DNA of 64,000 nucleotides from the NCBI GenBank assembly GCA_034401795.1, contig CM067360.1, forward strand, positions 124,475,901-124,539,900, read 5' to 3'. The notes under the pieces are model-generated. The model made no database searches. It was given only the letters and a program-made list of their open reading frames with translations, and was not told the DNA's origin. A program made the translations under genes and the position numbers. Source of the stretch: Chaetoderma sp. LZ-2023a. Lineage: Eukaryota > Mollusca > Caudofoveata > Chaetodermatida > Chaetodermatidae. The number at the start of each line of letters is the position of its first letter. Within the stretch, counting starts at the first letter, position 1. Below, in pieces: positions 12,011 to 24,800 of this stretch.

Positions 12011-12688
12011 TAATTTTTCATGTGCTTTTGCTCCGAGTTATATTTTTTCAGTTGAAAATTACTACACAAACTCTTAATAGAGTTTCAAATCTTCACTGTT
12101 TTAATTTTGCCTTCAAAGCACAAGTGCAACAAAGATATTACTTTTCTGACGATGGCGGCGTCAAAGTAAATTTTTGTGTTTAAAAAAACGTGTTACCTTA
12201 TATCAGAACTAAACTTAATGCTTGACATGGTTAGCAGTTACCTATGCTGGTAGAAATCTTATTGATGACGCTCTGGTCAGAAAGTCAAATGTCAGTGTTA
12301 CCGTTACCTTGCTCTTGGTAGGAAAGACTACTTATTCAATGTTAAGTATATGCATTTACCAAAACTTCTGAGCTAGCAGTTCAGGAATGGTTGACTCTTT
12401 TGGAAGTAAACTTGGACACCTGGTTGCCAACTCTGTAAGGGATTAGGGTCCATATTCTTTAAATGTGCTTATATATTGGAGCATGCAAGTGTGGAACAAA
12501 TATCCAATCTGGCATTGTGATTGGTCTGATGTCTACTTTATGGCAGACAAGCTTTCATGAATATAACCACAGTATGATGACATTGATGTCACATGTCAAG
12601 GTCACTAACATATGTTCCTTGTCAGTAATGATGGTTGGGGGGGGGGGGTGGCGGTGGAAGGTGAAACATTAATTCTGCATATTTTTTT
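12011..12688. other. No gene recognised
   Basis: Short open frames only. The stretch near 12,290 coding for ALVRKSNVSV resembles an SH2 strand by chance; its DNA matches the GGTCAAAAGGTCAAGGTCAC repeat nearby. Confidence 0.45.
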
Positions 12689-13610
12689 TTAGCTCGACTT
12701 TACAAAGTAAAATGAGCTATTGCGATACCTCGCATGACATCCGGCGGTGGTGGCGGCGGCATCTAATTTGTGTTCGGCTCAACTTTTCTGTTTATATCTC
12801 AGGTTTGGTTAATCATACTAGACTCAAACTTTGGCACATGCTTCCGTATAATGTTACAGCATGTCATGATGACCTTGGGGTCAAAAGGTCAAGGTCACTG
12901 ATTGTGATATAAACTTGTGTTTTTTTCAACATTTTCTGTTTAGCTCAACTTTTCTGTTTATATCTTGGGTTTGGTTAATCATACTGGAGCCAAAGTTATA
13001 TACATGCCTCCTTATAATGACCGGGTATCACACAATTCTGTTGAAGTCAAAAGTCATGGTCACTGACCTTGGTATAACATTGGGGTTTTTTCAACATTAA
13101 CATTTTCCGTTTAGCTCAACTTTTCTGTTTATATCTCAGGTTTGGTTAATCATACTGGACTCAAACTTGGACACATGCCTCCTTATAATGACACAGCATC
13201 ACACAATAATGGTTTCGTCAAAAGCTCAAAGGTCAACCTTTGTTTAAAAACGCTATTCTTCATTTACAGGCTTGGCGGATTTCAACCTAATTTGGCTGGA
13301 TGGACCATATGAGGATGCTTTACAACAACATTTCTGGTTGTTTTTTTGTTATTATTGCATCCAGGTTTACATCATAATGAACTTTGAAATTTATTCCTAC
13401 CTTTACATGGTTGGGCCGTTGAATGGTCAAGTGAATCCAAAACTAGCTTCTGCCAGTCTTGAGGAATGTCCATTTTCAGGTCAAGAGAAGACTATTTTTG
13501 CCTCGACTTTCCAAAGTAAAACAAACTGTTGTGATACCCTCCTCGTCATCCGGCGCTGGCTGGGATGGTGGCGGCCTCCAATTTGGATTTAGCTCAACTT
13601 AAGAGGTTCA
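12689..13610 (+). mobile_element. AGCTC-headed element(s) with ~165-bp units
   Basis: The head is a foldback, AGCTCGACTTTACAAAGT, then AAAATGAGCT. Three tandem units start near 12,778, 12,942 and 13,111, each reading CTCAACTTTTCTGTTTATAT then TTTGGTTAATCATACT. A family A fragment (about 13,410-13,497) and a second damaged head (about 13,500) follow. The Phe/Leu-rich open frames here are repeat translation. Confidence 0.65.
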
Positions 13611-14399
13611 TCTCTCATGTTAGGCTTACGCGATTTTTCGATTTAATCGTGAAGTTCAATTTATTTTTAAAAACACGATTTTTACGATGTAATTGATGAA
13701 AAATGGAAAATCGTCAATGATTTCACGTTTGTTAAAAATCAAAAGTGTGCACTTTTCCTTCCCATTTTATCAGTACATGAGTACAATTATAATTGATTCA
13801 CGCCTGTGTTCATTGTGTTTATATCCCGCCATGCCATGCATGTGTGGAATAATTACTAATCACAACACAAAGCGCTAAGATAAACAAGCTAACAATAGTG
13901 AGGTAACACCTTTGTCATTGAGAAAACCAGTTGGTTACTCCAGCGAATCGCCATATAATTTTTTTTCTTTTGCTACAGACTCTTGAGTCTGTGCTGAAAT
14001 ACCAAGTATATACTTAGTTGCAAAGTGTTAGGCAATAATCAGTGAACATAATTCTTTTTAATTCTAGAGTTAGCAATTTCAGGCGGTGTAATAATTTTTC
14101 CTTCTTGAGTCTAATTAAAGAAAATAAAGCAACAGAATTCCAGATTGATGTATTTTGAACTGTGCGTTCTGTTGATTGCTCTTAAATGTAAATCGCACAT
14201 TCTGGAAGCAACTATAAACCGCACTATAGGACGAGTTTACGCCGTTACACTCGTACCTACTAAAAGCTACCATCCTATGTATGTGGATTGCACAGTATCT
14301 CCTCGGGTACTAATATTAACGTCTTCGCGTTACTCCGGTAATGACCTAAACTCGTCCTACAAAGGGAGGCTATAAGTGGAGGCTGATACATTACATAAT
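13611..14399. other. No gene recognised; hAT-like fragment at 13,620
   Basis: TTAGGCTTACGCGATTTTTC followed by TTTAATCG resembles a hAT-type end, but no matching right end or target duplication was found. The rest is AT-rich with nothing supported. Confidence 0.35.
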
Positions 14400-15460
14400 T
14401 TATTTTTTTGGCGGGCGGGTGAGGTTCCAGTTGGTTCCACACGATACCTCCGCTACTGTTTATCAGACTGCTTTCAAACTTCATAGGATTATTAGACTAC
14501 GTCTAAGGAATAAACCTATGGAAATCGACGATGATCCGAAATCCAAGATGACCGCGAACCACCGGTGGGCATCTTGAAAATTGCTTTCTGGATTATCACT
14601 CTGTTGCCGTTTATTGGATCGCTTTGAAATTTCATAAGGACGTTAGACTACATACATGTAGGTCTGGGGAAGAAACCTATCGAAATTGACGGTAATCCGA
14701 AATCCAAGGTGGCCATCAGCCACAGGCGGCTATCTTGAAAATTGTTTTCCATATGATAACTCTGTGGCCATTTATTGGATCGCTTTGAAACTGTATAGGG
14801 TGGTTGGACTAGATCTGTGGAGGAAATCTATTAAAGGTGACGATGATCCGAAATCCAAGATGGCCACCCTCCACCGGCGGCCATCTTGAAAAAAATTTTG
14901 TGGGCGATAACTCCATTACTGTTTAATATTGGATTTAAAATTTCCCGATGATAACTGTTACTGTTTATTGGATCACTGAAACTTCAGAGGGCGGTTGGAT
15001 GACGTCTGTGGAAGAAATATATCGAAGTTTATGGTCTGAAAATTTTCCAGCCGATGACCCCATTACCGTTTATCGGATTGCTTTCAAACTTCATATGGTG
15101 GTTCGACTGGATCTGGTATGTCTGGAAAAGAAATATATCAAAATCGATGATGATCCTCAACTGGTGGCCATCTTGAAAATTGTTATCCAAATGATAACTC
15201 CATTTCCGTTTAGTTGATCGCTTTGATACGTCAAAGGATGACTGGACTAGGTCTGAGGAAAGATTTATCAAAATTGTAGATGATCCAAAATCCAATAAAA
15301 CCATCTTGAAAATTGCTTTCCGATCGATAACTCCATGACCGTTTAGCGGATCGCTCTGAAACTTGATAGGATGCCTGAGAAGAAATCAGTATTTTCGGAT
15401 AGCTCATTCATTGGTTTGTCATCATAGCGGGGTATTATGTGCCGTTTGCGGAGCTCTTGT
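14400..15460 (+). mobile_element. ~150-bp tandem array element ending in CTCTTGTT
   Basis: Five to six diverged units carry GATGATCCGAAATCCAAGAT, GGCCATCTTGAAAATTG and GTTTATTGGATCGCTTTGAA in order (anchors near 14,529, 14,692, 14,842, 15,147 and 15,280). The element stops at GCGGAGCTCTTGTTAAA (15,449-15,463), the same tail seen in two other array-bearing elements. Open frames in it are not genes. Confidence 0.65.
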
Positions 15461-15713
15461 TAAATTTGCCATGGGAATGACTGGCTTAATGACCAACCCA
15501 GTCATTCTAGTGGTAAATTTTCAAAAATAGTTTTCCCCTGCAAGTAGATATTGGCCAAGCAAAAATCTTGGTTTTCTTTACAAATCATCACCATTATTGG
15601 TTAATCGCGTTTGAAAATCATCACTTATGCAATAATCATAGGCATTTCATTTTATAAATATTTCTGTTTATAAAACTAATGTTTGACATACATATATTTT
15701 GTTGTTGTTTTAG

Positions 15714-15831
15714 GGCGGCTGACAGATGCAGACATTACATGATTGATCAACTCCCAAATGATAAATATATTATAATCGGTGAGCCAAAGGTTCATCGGTC
15801 ACTGACAAAACTTATTGAATACCACCAGAAG
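15714..15831 (+). CDS. SH2 gene exon: core of the SH2 C-terminal half
   Basis: The acceptor is GTTGTTGTTTTAG and the donor AAG/GTACGA. The 39 full codons include CRHYMIDQLPNDKY and GEPKVHRSLTKLIEYHQK, the beta-D to alpha-B part of an SH2 fold. His in RHY is at the beta-D His position that helps hold phosphotyrosine. No other frame of this exon is open through it. Confidence 0.88.
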
Positions 15832-18800
15832 GTACGAATGTAATTTTTTGGTGCTCCTATTTCACATCAGATTTATTCCACTTATGAAAATATACCAGAT
15901 GTTCGTGCTATACTGTGATTAATCTATTTGGCCACCTTGCATATGCACATTGTAATGTCAATGTAAAATCTGCAGTACTGTGTTGATTAGAGACTTATAG
16001 GGCTTGCCTGTATAACTGTCTTATGGAGCTAATGGAAGGATCCCGTTTTAGCTGTATCCTGCCAATCTCTAGCTAAGCTCCACCCATGCTTTGCCTTTGT
16101 TGGGATCGATCCCTGCACTTTGAATCTCAGTTTCCAGAAACCTATACAGGTAAGCTGATGAATATTTTGAAACTAATTTGAATGGGTGCTGTTGCAGCAG
16201 CGTCCAGTCAAATTAGGTTCAAAATATTCAACAGCATATTTATTATTACAGACATACAATCCGTACAATCTGATGGACTATTATGCGCTTAAGATGGACT
16301 AAATCATGGCATTCATGACGTAATTGATTATGATGTCATCCTACATCATATGATTGATGGGTAAATTGGATTTCTCCATGAGATATACAAGAGAAATATG
16401 ATGCCTAATTGGTTTTAACTTTTAGCACTCTGGTATCGATATTCTATTTTTTGCTGTGTCAATAGCTAAGAAACTGGTGTACATTTTTCAACAATTTTGG
16501 TGGAAGATGTTGCTGTCTACGACAGCACCATCTCCCACCAAATTTGTTGAAAAATGAACACCAGTTCATTTTTTAATTTAATTTGAAGATTTAAAATTTC
16601 AGCACCCGAGTGGTACGGGTTAAGTTTTAATGCAATGAAGGAATGTGACATGCAAGAGGATTTCCAGACTTTAACCCTGATCTGGATAAAAGAACCCTGG
16701 TCCAGATCATATCAAATTCTGGATATCTCAGAAATTACTGGTCAAATTTGACTCAAATTTTAACACATAAAGGGGTGTGATCATACCATAGGATTTCATA
16801 GCTCTGGGCATAATCCAAATGTGTCTGGGAAACTTTACAAATTGACAAATCTGGACGGTGAGGGTCTGCAATCTCTGATTGCTCTTTGTGTCTTTTATTG
16901 ATAATATGTTATGATTGTATTTCAGACTAAAATTTCCAACTGGAATGGGCTTCTCACGGATGCATGTGGCCAGGTGAGAATATTAGTGTGCATGCATATA
17001 ACAGTCGCACATACATTGCGCTGATGAACACACATGCACACATACATAGACTTGTTTCTCCTCGCCTGCACAAACATTTCTCAATGAATATGAAAGAATT
17101 TGCTCAATACACAGCAGATAGCCGGGAGCTCACATAGCACTCAGTTAGCCAGGAGCTCACATAGCACTCAGTTAGCCAGGAGCTCACATAGCACTCAGTT
17201 AGCCAGGATCTGATGTAGCACTCAAAGTTAGCCGGGATCTCACATAGCACTCTCAGTTAGGCGGGAGCTCACATAGCACTCTCACTTAGCCAGGAACTCA
17301 AATAGCACTCAGTTAGCCGGGATCTCACATAGCACTCAGTTAGCCGGGATCTCACATAGCACTCAGTTAGCCAGGATCTCACATAGCACTCTCAGTTAGC
17401 CAGGATCTCACATAGCACACTCAGTTAGCCGGGATCTCACATAGCACTCTCAGTTAGCCGGGAGCTCACATAGCACTCTCAGTTAGCCGGGATCTCACAT
17501 AGCACTCTCAGTTAGCCGGGATCTCACATAGCACTCTCAGTTAGCCAGAAGCTCACATAGCACGCTCAGTTAGCCGGGATCTTACATAGCACTCTCAGTT
17601 AGCCGGGAGCTCACGTAGCACTCAGTTATCCAGGGGCTCACATAGCACTCTCAGTTAGCCGGGATCTCACATAGCACTCTCAGTTAGCCGGGATCTCACA
17701 TAGCACACTCAGTTAGCCGGGATCTCACATAGCACTCTGTTAGCCGGGAGCTCACATAGCACTCTCAGTTAGCCAAGAGCTCACATAGCACTCTCAGTTA
17801 GCCGGGATCTCACATAGCACTCTCAGTTAGCCAAGAGCTCACATAGCACTCTCAGTTAGCCAGGATCTCACATAGCACTCTCAGTTAGCCGGGATCTCAC
17901 ATAGCACGCTCAGTTAGCCGGGATCTCACATAGCACTCTCAGTTAGCCGGGATCTCACATAGCACTCTCAGTTAGCCTGGATCTCACATAGCACTTAGTT
18001 AGCCGGGATCTCACATAGCACGCTCAGTTAGCCGGGATCTCACATAGCACTCTCAGTTAGCCGGGAGCTCACATAGCACTCTCAGTTAGCCGGGATCTCA
18101 CATAGCACTCTCAGTTAGCCGGGATCTCACATAGCACTCTCAGTTAGCCAGGAGCTCACATAGCACGCTCAGTTAGCCGGGATCTCACATAGCACTCTCA
18201 GTTATCCAGGGGCTCACATAGCACTCTCAGTTAGCCGGGATCTCACATAGCACTCTCAGTTAGACGGGATCTCACATAGCACGCTCAGTTAGCCGGGATC
18301 TCACATAGCACTCTCAGTTAGCCGGGAGCTCACATAGCACTCTCAGTTAGCCAGGAGCTCACATAGCACTCTCAGTTAGCCGGGATCTCACATAGCACTC
18401 AGTTAGGTGAGAGCTCACGTAGCACTCTCAGTTAGCCGGGATCTCACATAGAACTCTCAGTTAGCCGGGATCTCACATAGCACTCCCAGTTAGCCGGGAG
18501 CTCACATAGCACGCTCAGTTAGCCAGGATCTCACATAGCACTCTCAGTTAGCCGGGATCTCACATAGCACTCTCAGTTAGCCGGGATCTCACATAGCACT
18601 CTCAGTTGGCCGGGATCTCACATAGCACTCTCAGTTATCCAGGGGCTCACATAGCACTCTCAGTTAGCCGGGAGCTCACACAGCACTCAGTTATCTTGGA
18701 GCTCACACAGCACTCTCAGTTACCTGGGAATTCACATCACACTCTCAGTGACCTGGGAGCTCACACAGTACTCTCAGTTACCTTGGAGGTCACATAGCAC

Positions 18801-21800
18801 TGTCAGTGACCTGGGAGCTCACACAGCACTTTCAGTTACCTTGGAGCTCACATAACACTCTCAGTGACCTGGGAGCTCACACAGCACTCAGTTACCCGGG
18901 AGCTCACATAGCACTCTCAGTTACCTTGGAGCTCACATAGCACTCTCAGTTACTTGGGAGCGCACATAGCACTCTCAGTTACTTGGGAGCGTACACAGCA
19001 CTCTCAGTTACCTGGGAGTTCACACAGCACTCTCTGTTACCAGGGAGCTCGCACAGCACTGTCAGATAGCCAGGAACTCACATAGTACTCTCAGTTACCT
19101 GTCAGCCAGAAACTCGCTCAGCATTTTCAGTTAGCCGGAGCTCGCACCACACTCTCAGTTAGGCGGAAGCTCGCACTGCGCTCTCAGTTAGCCTGGAACT
19201 TGCACGGCGCTCTCAGGTAGCCGGGGGCTCACACGGTGCTCTCAGTTAGCTGGGAGCTTTAGCCAGAAACAATTGGCAAGTAGACACAGGGAATAACCAA
19301 AGGAGAACTCTGACCTGTCACTTAAGTATCTGATGTCATAATCAAATATTCCAGTTGTTAGCTGACATTATCCCTAAGACAGCAACGGCACCCAGTCAAA
19401 TTTGTTTCAAACGCTTACCTGACATTGTATAGTTGCCTTGAAATTGGGATTCTTGGAAGTCAGGCTTCAAAGTATTTAAGGTCCCGTACAAAGCCATATT
19501 AGGGGTAGCAAAATGTACTGGCCATGCAGTAGCTCAGTCAGGTTAAAAGAGCAATCCATTTCTAGCTAGGCCCTACCCATTTCTAGCTAAGCCCCACCCA
19601 TATCTAGCTAGGCCCCACCCATTTATAGCTATGCACCACCCATTTCTAGCTGTACTCTGCCTATGTCAGCAACAGCGCCCATTCAAATTAGTTTCAAAAT
19701 ATTCAACAGCATCTTTATTAAATAGTAAAGACATACAATTCGTACAACAACGCATAGTCCATCTTAAAATATGCGTTTGTGAGGTACTTAATCTACATGA
19801 CGACATAATGATGCCATTCATTATGATGTCATTCTACATGTCACATAGTTGATTATGATGTCATATGATGGATGGATGAAGTGTAAAGGTCCATTGATTG
19901 ACATACTTGAGTGACAGATCTGTACCCTCAGTTTGAAGTCCTGCTATTGCTATGCACTTATTTAATCTTACAGGAGGATGGTCAATGTGATTACCAGGAC
20001 CTGATTGAAGCTTCGCATAAATATTACACAGTTGAAAATGCTGAAAACGCAAGAGCCCCTGTAACCAAACCAGCAGTAAGTGTGTTCTATATTCATTGTT
20101 AGTATGTTCTGATCTATTTTAACATAGCTGAACATTTTTGTTTAAAGGTTAAAATCATTTGTTTGGCATCAGCCTTTTTTGAAAGGTGTCAGAAAATTTT
20201 TAGGTTGTCAAATCCCATGTAGAAACTCACATGATTATTAATCATGATCTACTTAGCTGCTAGTGTCGATTTTTTTTTTACTAAGAAGATATTTAGTATT
20301 CTGCATTTGCGAATTACCAGGTTCAGTTCAATGATCCATTCATGTGTAGAAATTGAGGGTGTGTGTGTGTGTGTGGGGTGTTCACTGCAGTTAAAAGGTA
20401 ATTCATTTGCGGGAGAAGTTACCTTTCTTGAACTGATATATTTATGACTAGATATTATATTATGGAATAAATACCTGCTGATCTCATTTAATGGTGTGTG
20501 TCTATGTCAAATAAGTAAATATATTAAGTATATTCCTGTAATGGCGAAGTCAGACAAAATCAGCCTCTGTGCTGGTCTTGGGAAATCACAATATGCATGC
20601 CAATTGAAACTTTATCACTGGAATTGCTGGCTAGATAACCCAGCCAGTAATTTGAGTGCTAGATTTTGAAATTAATCTCTTGACTTGCAAATGTGCATTG
20701 ATTAAGAAAATATTTTAATTTTCTTGACCAATCTTGACCATTAACCTTTTAACACTCAAACCCGCCAAAAATGGCTTCTGTAGTGGTCTTGAGAACTGGC
20801 CATTTGCATTCCAAAATAAGACTATTTTTGAAAATTTACCACTGGAATGACTGGCTCGATAACCGAGGCAGTCACTCCAGTGATAAATTTAAAAAATTGT
20901 CTTCTTTTTTTCTGCAAATGGACATTTTCTATGAGAAAATTGAGATTTTCTTGAACAGATTTAAGTCTTAAAGGGTTACTGTAATACTGAATGGCTTAGC
21001 TTTATGTCACTATAGATACATGTACTGTATTATGTTGCTGTATTACTTATCCTCTACACCTCTATTTTCTACTCAAGTGGTACGATGTCTAATTTAACCC
21101 TTCACACTTTAATGGTCAAGCCGGCCAGAACCAGTCAGCCGTCTTGTGGAATGTCTATTTGCAGAACAAGAGAACGCTATTTTTAAATTTTTACCACCGG
21201 ACTAACTGGCTCGACAACCGAGCCACTCATTCCAGTTGTAAATTTTCAAAAATGGTCTTCTCTTGGCCTGCAAATGGACATTCAGTGAGTAAATTTCTTT
21301 TTTTTTCTTGACCAAATTTGACCACTAAAGGGTCATCCAATTGCAACCTTCATAGGAATATTCATTGTCAAAGTGCTGCCCTTCGTATCTGTTGTTTTCT
21401 AATGTTTAGCGGTCAAGATTGCCAAAATCATCCTCTGCAGTTACCTTGACAAATGTCCATTTACAGACCAACAGAAAAGTATTTTTGAAATTTACCACTT
21501 GAATGACTGAGCCAGTCATTCCAGGAGTACATTTTCAAAAAATTCTTGGCTTGTAAATGGACGTTCACTAAGCAGAAATTTCAATTATTCTTGACCAATC
21601 TTGATTATGAAAGGTTAACCCTTTCGCCGATGTATTCCCCATATCTCATTTTCAACTCAAACATACAGGAAATTGTTGAAAATTCTGAGATTAATTTGAC
21701 TGGATGCCATTGCTGCGTTAGGCATCAATGGCTTCCAGTCATATTAATTTCAAAATATTCAACAGTATAGGTTTCATGTCATAAAATATTTACTTTTTCA

Positions 21801-24800
21801 GGTATCTGTCGGTGAAAGGGTCAATATATTAATATAACTTGGGCATGATTGTCAATTTTACTTTCATTTTACAAGTTAATACCTCCCTTTATTAATAGCA
21901 TGCACCAAGGGAGATAACTCAGCTCTCAGACAGTACCTGGCCACATGTAAGGGAAACACATTTTTGAAAACATTTCACTGATTATGCAGTCCTATATCAG
22001 AGATGAAAGTTTTCAGGTTTTTGGCTGAATTCAGATTTTTAGAAAAACATTTCAGGCTAATCCTACATGGTTAAAAGTGTGTTTAAGTGGGATTTTTGCT
22101 ACTATGTCATGTTTAAAATAATTTTTTAGGTTTTTCAATTTTTTCCCACTTTCATCTGTGCTATATCTAAAAACACAAGAGTGAATGTGCTATAGATAGA
22201 TAGCACATTAATATTGCACTCAACTCCACGCGATTGCATGCTCCTATCGCTATACATCTGAACCCTGTTTATTTGACAGTCCAAACCTGGCACATACGTG
22301 TACGGCGCACAGAGAGCTATGTCATCACAGGTACCAAGTTACAGCTAGGTCAACAGTGGAGTAACGCCGAGTTAAGTGACTTACTCGAGCATACAAGGCG
22401 ATTGACCCACAGGGAAGCAAACTCGAACTTAGAGTTACCAGCGCAAGTCCCTAACCACTCGCCCACCGCGCCTCATGGCAGCTTTCTCTAAGTTTTCAAA
22501 AAGTTCACTGACCAACTGACAATCTTATTCTAATTGTGATATGTAACTGAAAATAAAATTACTTTCATTTAAAATTTATGGGAAAAGTATATTTTCAAAT
22601 ATATGACACAAAATAGTATCTACCTTTCTGACAATGCAGTTGATGGACGCAACACCCTTTTCTTTGACACAGAATATTTGTCATAGTTTGGTAACATGCA
22701 CACAATGGCAACTTTGGCATTTAAATTCCATTCCAATTAAAGGTAGAATGAGGTTTAGCTGTCTGACTGATGTATTTCTGCAGACTACATTTTCCATAGT
22801 GTTTAACTCTGAGCCTGCTGAATATTTTGAAAACAATTTGACTAAAAGTTGTTGGTGGCTAAGCCACCAACAACTTTCAGTCAAATTTTTTCAAAATATT
22901 CAGCAGGTTCAGAGTTATTGCCCGTTGAAATTATTATCTGGTGTCTTGCAGCGGTGCAACAGATAATAGGCCAGAAATGCAGCATCCCATGATGTAATTG
23001 ATTGATAAATAATTTTTCTATAGCTGGTTAACTGGTATTGCATCAAAACTTATGCGTACTGACATCTAGCCAAGCCACGTGTAGTGTTATCATGAAGAAA
23101 TAGCGCTCTAGATCTTCACAACCTAAGAACCTGAGCATACAAAACTGAGTGAAAGTTCACCTTTGACACAAATCATACACAAAATAGAAAAAAAGGTATG
23201 AGCTAAGACCCAGAACATACCACAAGTTGGATAATGATTTTAAAATTTATGCGTGCGGCGCCCTTCTATACCCCAACAAGAGATAATCGGAAATTGGTCT
23301 CTGTTATGATGTCCCACTAGAATTCCCCCTATCAAGTTTTATCAAAACATATTCGGTTATAGCAGAGGAGTAATGATCTTAACATTTAAAGATGGTAGTG
23401 CCCTTAAAAAACTACTGGAGGTGAATTGAAAAATTGGACTCCGTTATGATGCCAAAAGGTACATCTAGAATATCCCTCTTCAATTTTTATCGTTATGGAT
23501 TCGTTAATAACAGAGGAGTTGGGTGGGGTGAGGTTGGCATTTTAAAAACCACCAGGATGGTAAATAAAAAATCAGGCTCCACTTAGATGTTGACAGCTAC
23601 CACAAGAATATACACCCCACCGTTTTATTGGCATCTGTTCATCAATAACAGAGAGGTAATGATTTCAAGGTTTAAGGGTGGAGTAGATTTCTATGCCGCA
23701 CCATGGGGAGAATCGAAAATAGTGTTCCATAATGATGTAGAGACTTAGTTACACATTTAATATCCCTCTTATTCTATTGAGATAGCTTCAACAATTACTA
23801 ACGAATAGTGATTTAAAAATTTAATGGTGGAATACATTCTAAAAACCACAAGGGTGAATAGAAAATCAACTTCTATAATAATATCAACAGTTACCCATAT
23901 CATTCTCAAGTGCCATCAAGATCTGTTCTTCAGCAATGGAGGAGAAGCGATTCTAAAATCTATGTATGTTGCCAGTGGCATGGTCTTTTAAAATCTACCA
24001 ATGTGTTGAATCAAATGATGTCAATACCTACCCCTAGCATACCACTCTCAAGTCTTATCAAGGGCCATTCATCTCATCAGTGACTGAGGAATAGCGATTT
24101 TATAATTTAAGGGTGGAGTACCCTTCTAAATCCCAGCAGGGGAATGAATCCAAAATTGGGCTCTGTTACGGTTCAAGCACTTACCCCTAGAACATTCATT
24201 TGAAGTTTCAGCAAGATTGGATGAGAACTGTATGAGTAGTAAAATGAAAGAAAATGTCCACACCAACAACAGCAACAAGAAGAACATGAGTAAGCTCTAA
24301 AGATCAATTCTGGCTCTAAAAATTGCCGTTACGAGAACTCTGATTGTCTCAGTAGGGACCAAGTCTTAATCAGTGAAACATTTTCAAAAATACTTTTTCA
24401 TTTCCTAGTCATTGTTCATGGTTATTTGTGGCTCATAATATTTGTGTTTTTAACCCTTTACTGGTGAAATTTGGTCAAGAAAATTTAATAATTTTCTTGC
24501 TTAATGTCCATTTACAGGCCAAGAGAATACGATTTTTGAAAATTTATCACTGGAATGACTGGATCGGTTATCGAGCCAGTCATTCCAGTGGTAAATTTTC
24601 AAAAATTATACTGTCTTGGCCTGTAAATGGACATTCCATAATACCATAGCAGAGGCCGGTTTTGGCCGGCCTGACCATTAAAGGGTTAATCGTGCTTGGT
24701 GTGTGGGTACCAGTAGTTGCTATGGTTGCGTGTTGTCTTGCAGCTCCCCAGTAAGCAGCCTAGTCTTCATCATTATATAGAACCTATAGCTGATGAGCAG

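Noticed and set aside
12280..12350. ALVRKSNVSV as an SH2 FLVR strand
   Set aside because: The DNA is a variant of the GGTCAAAAGGTCAAGGTCAC repeat found in the neighbouring elements, and the first aromatic residue is absent.
18606..18797. Frame in the minisatellite
   Set aside because: Pure repeat translation with no start context or splice support.
17104..19262. CRISPR-like array
   Set aside because: Units are contiguous with no unique spacers, and the context is a eukaryotic intron.
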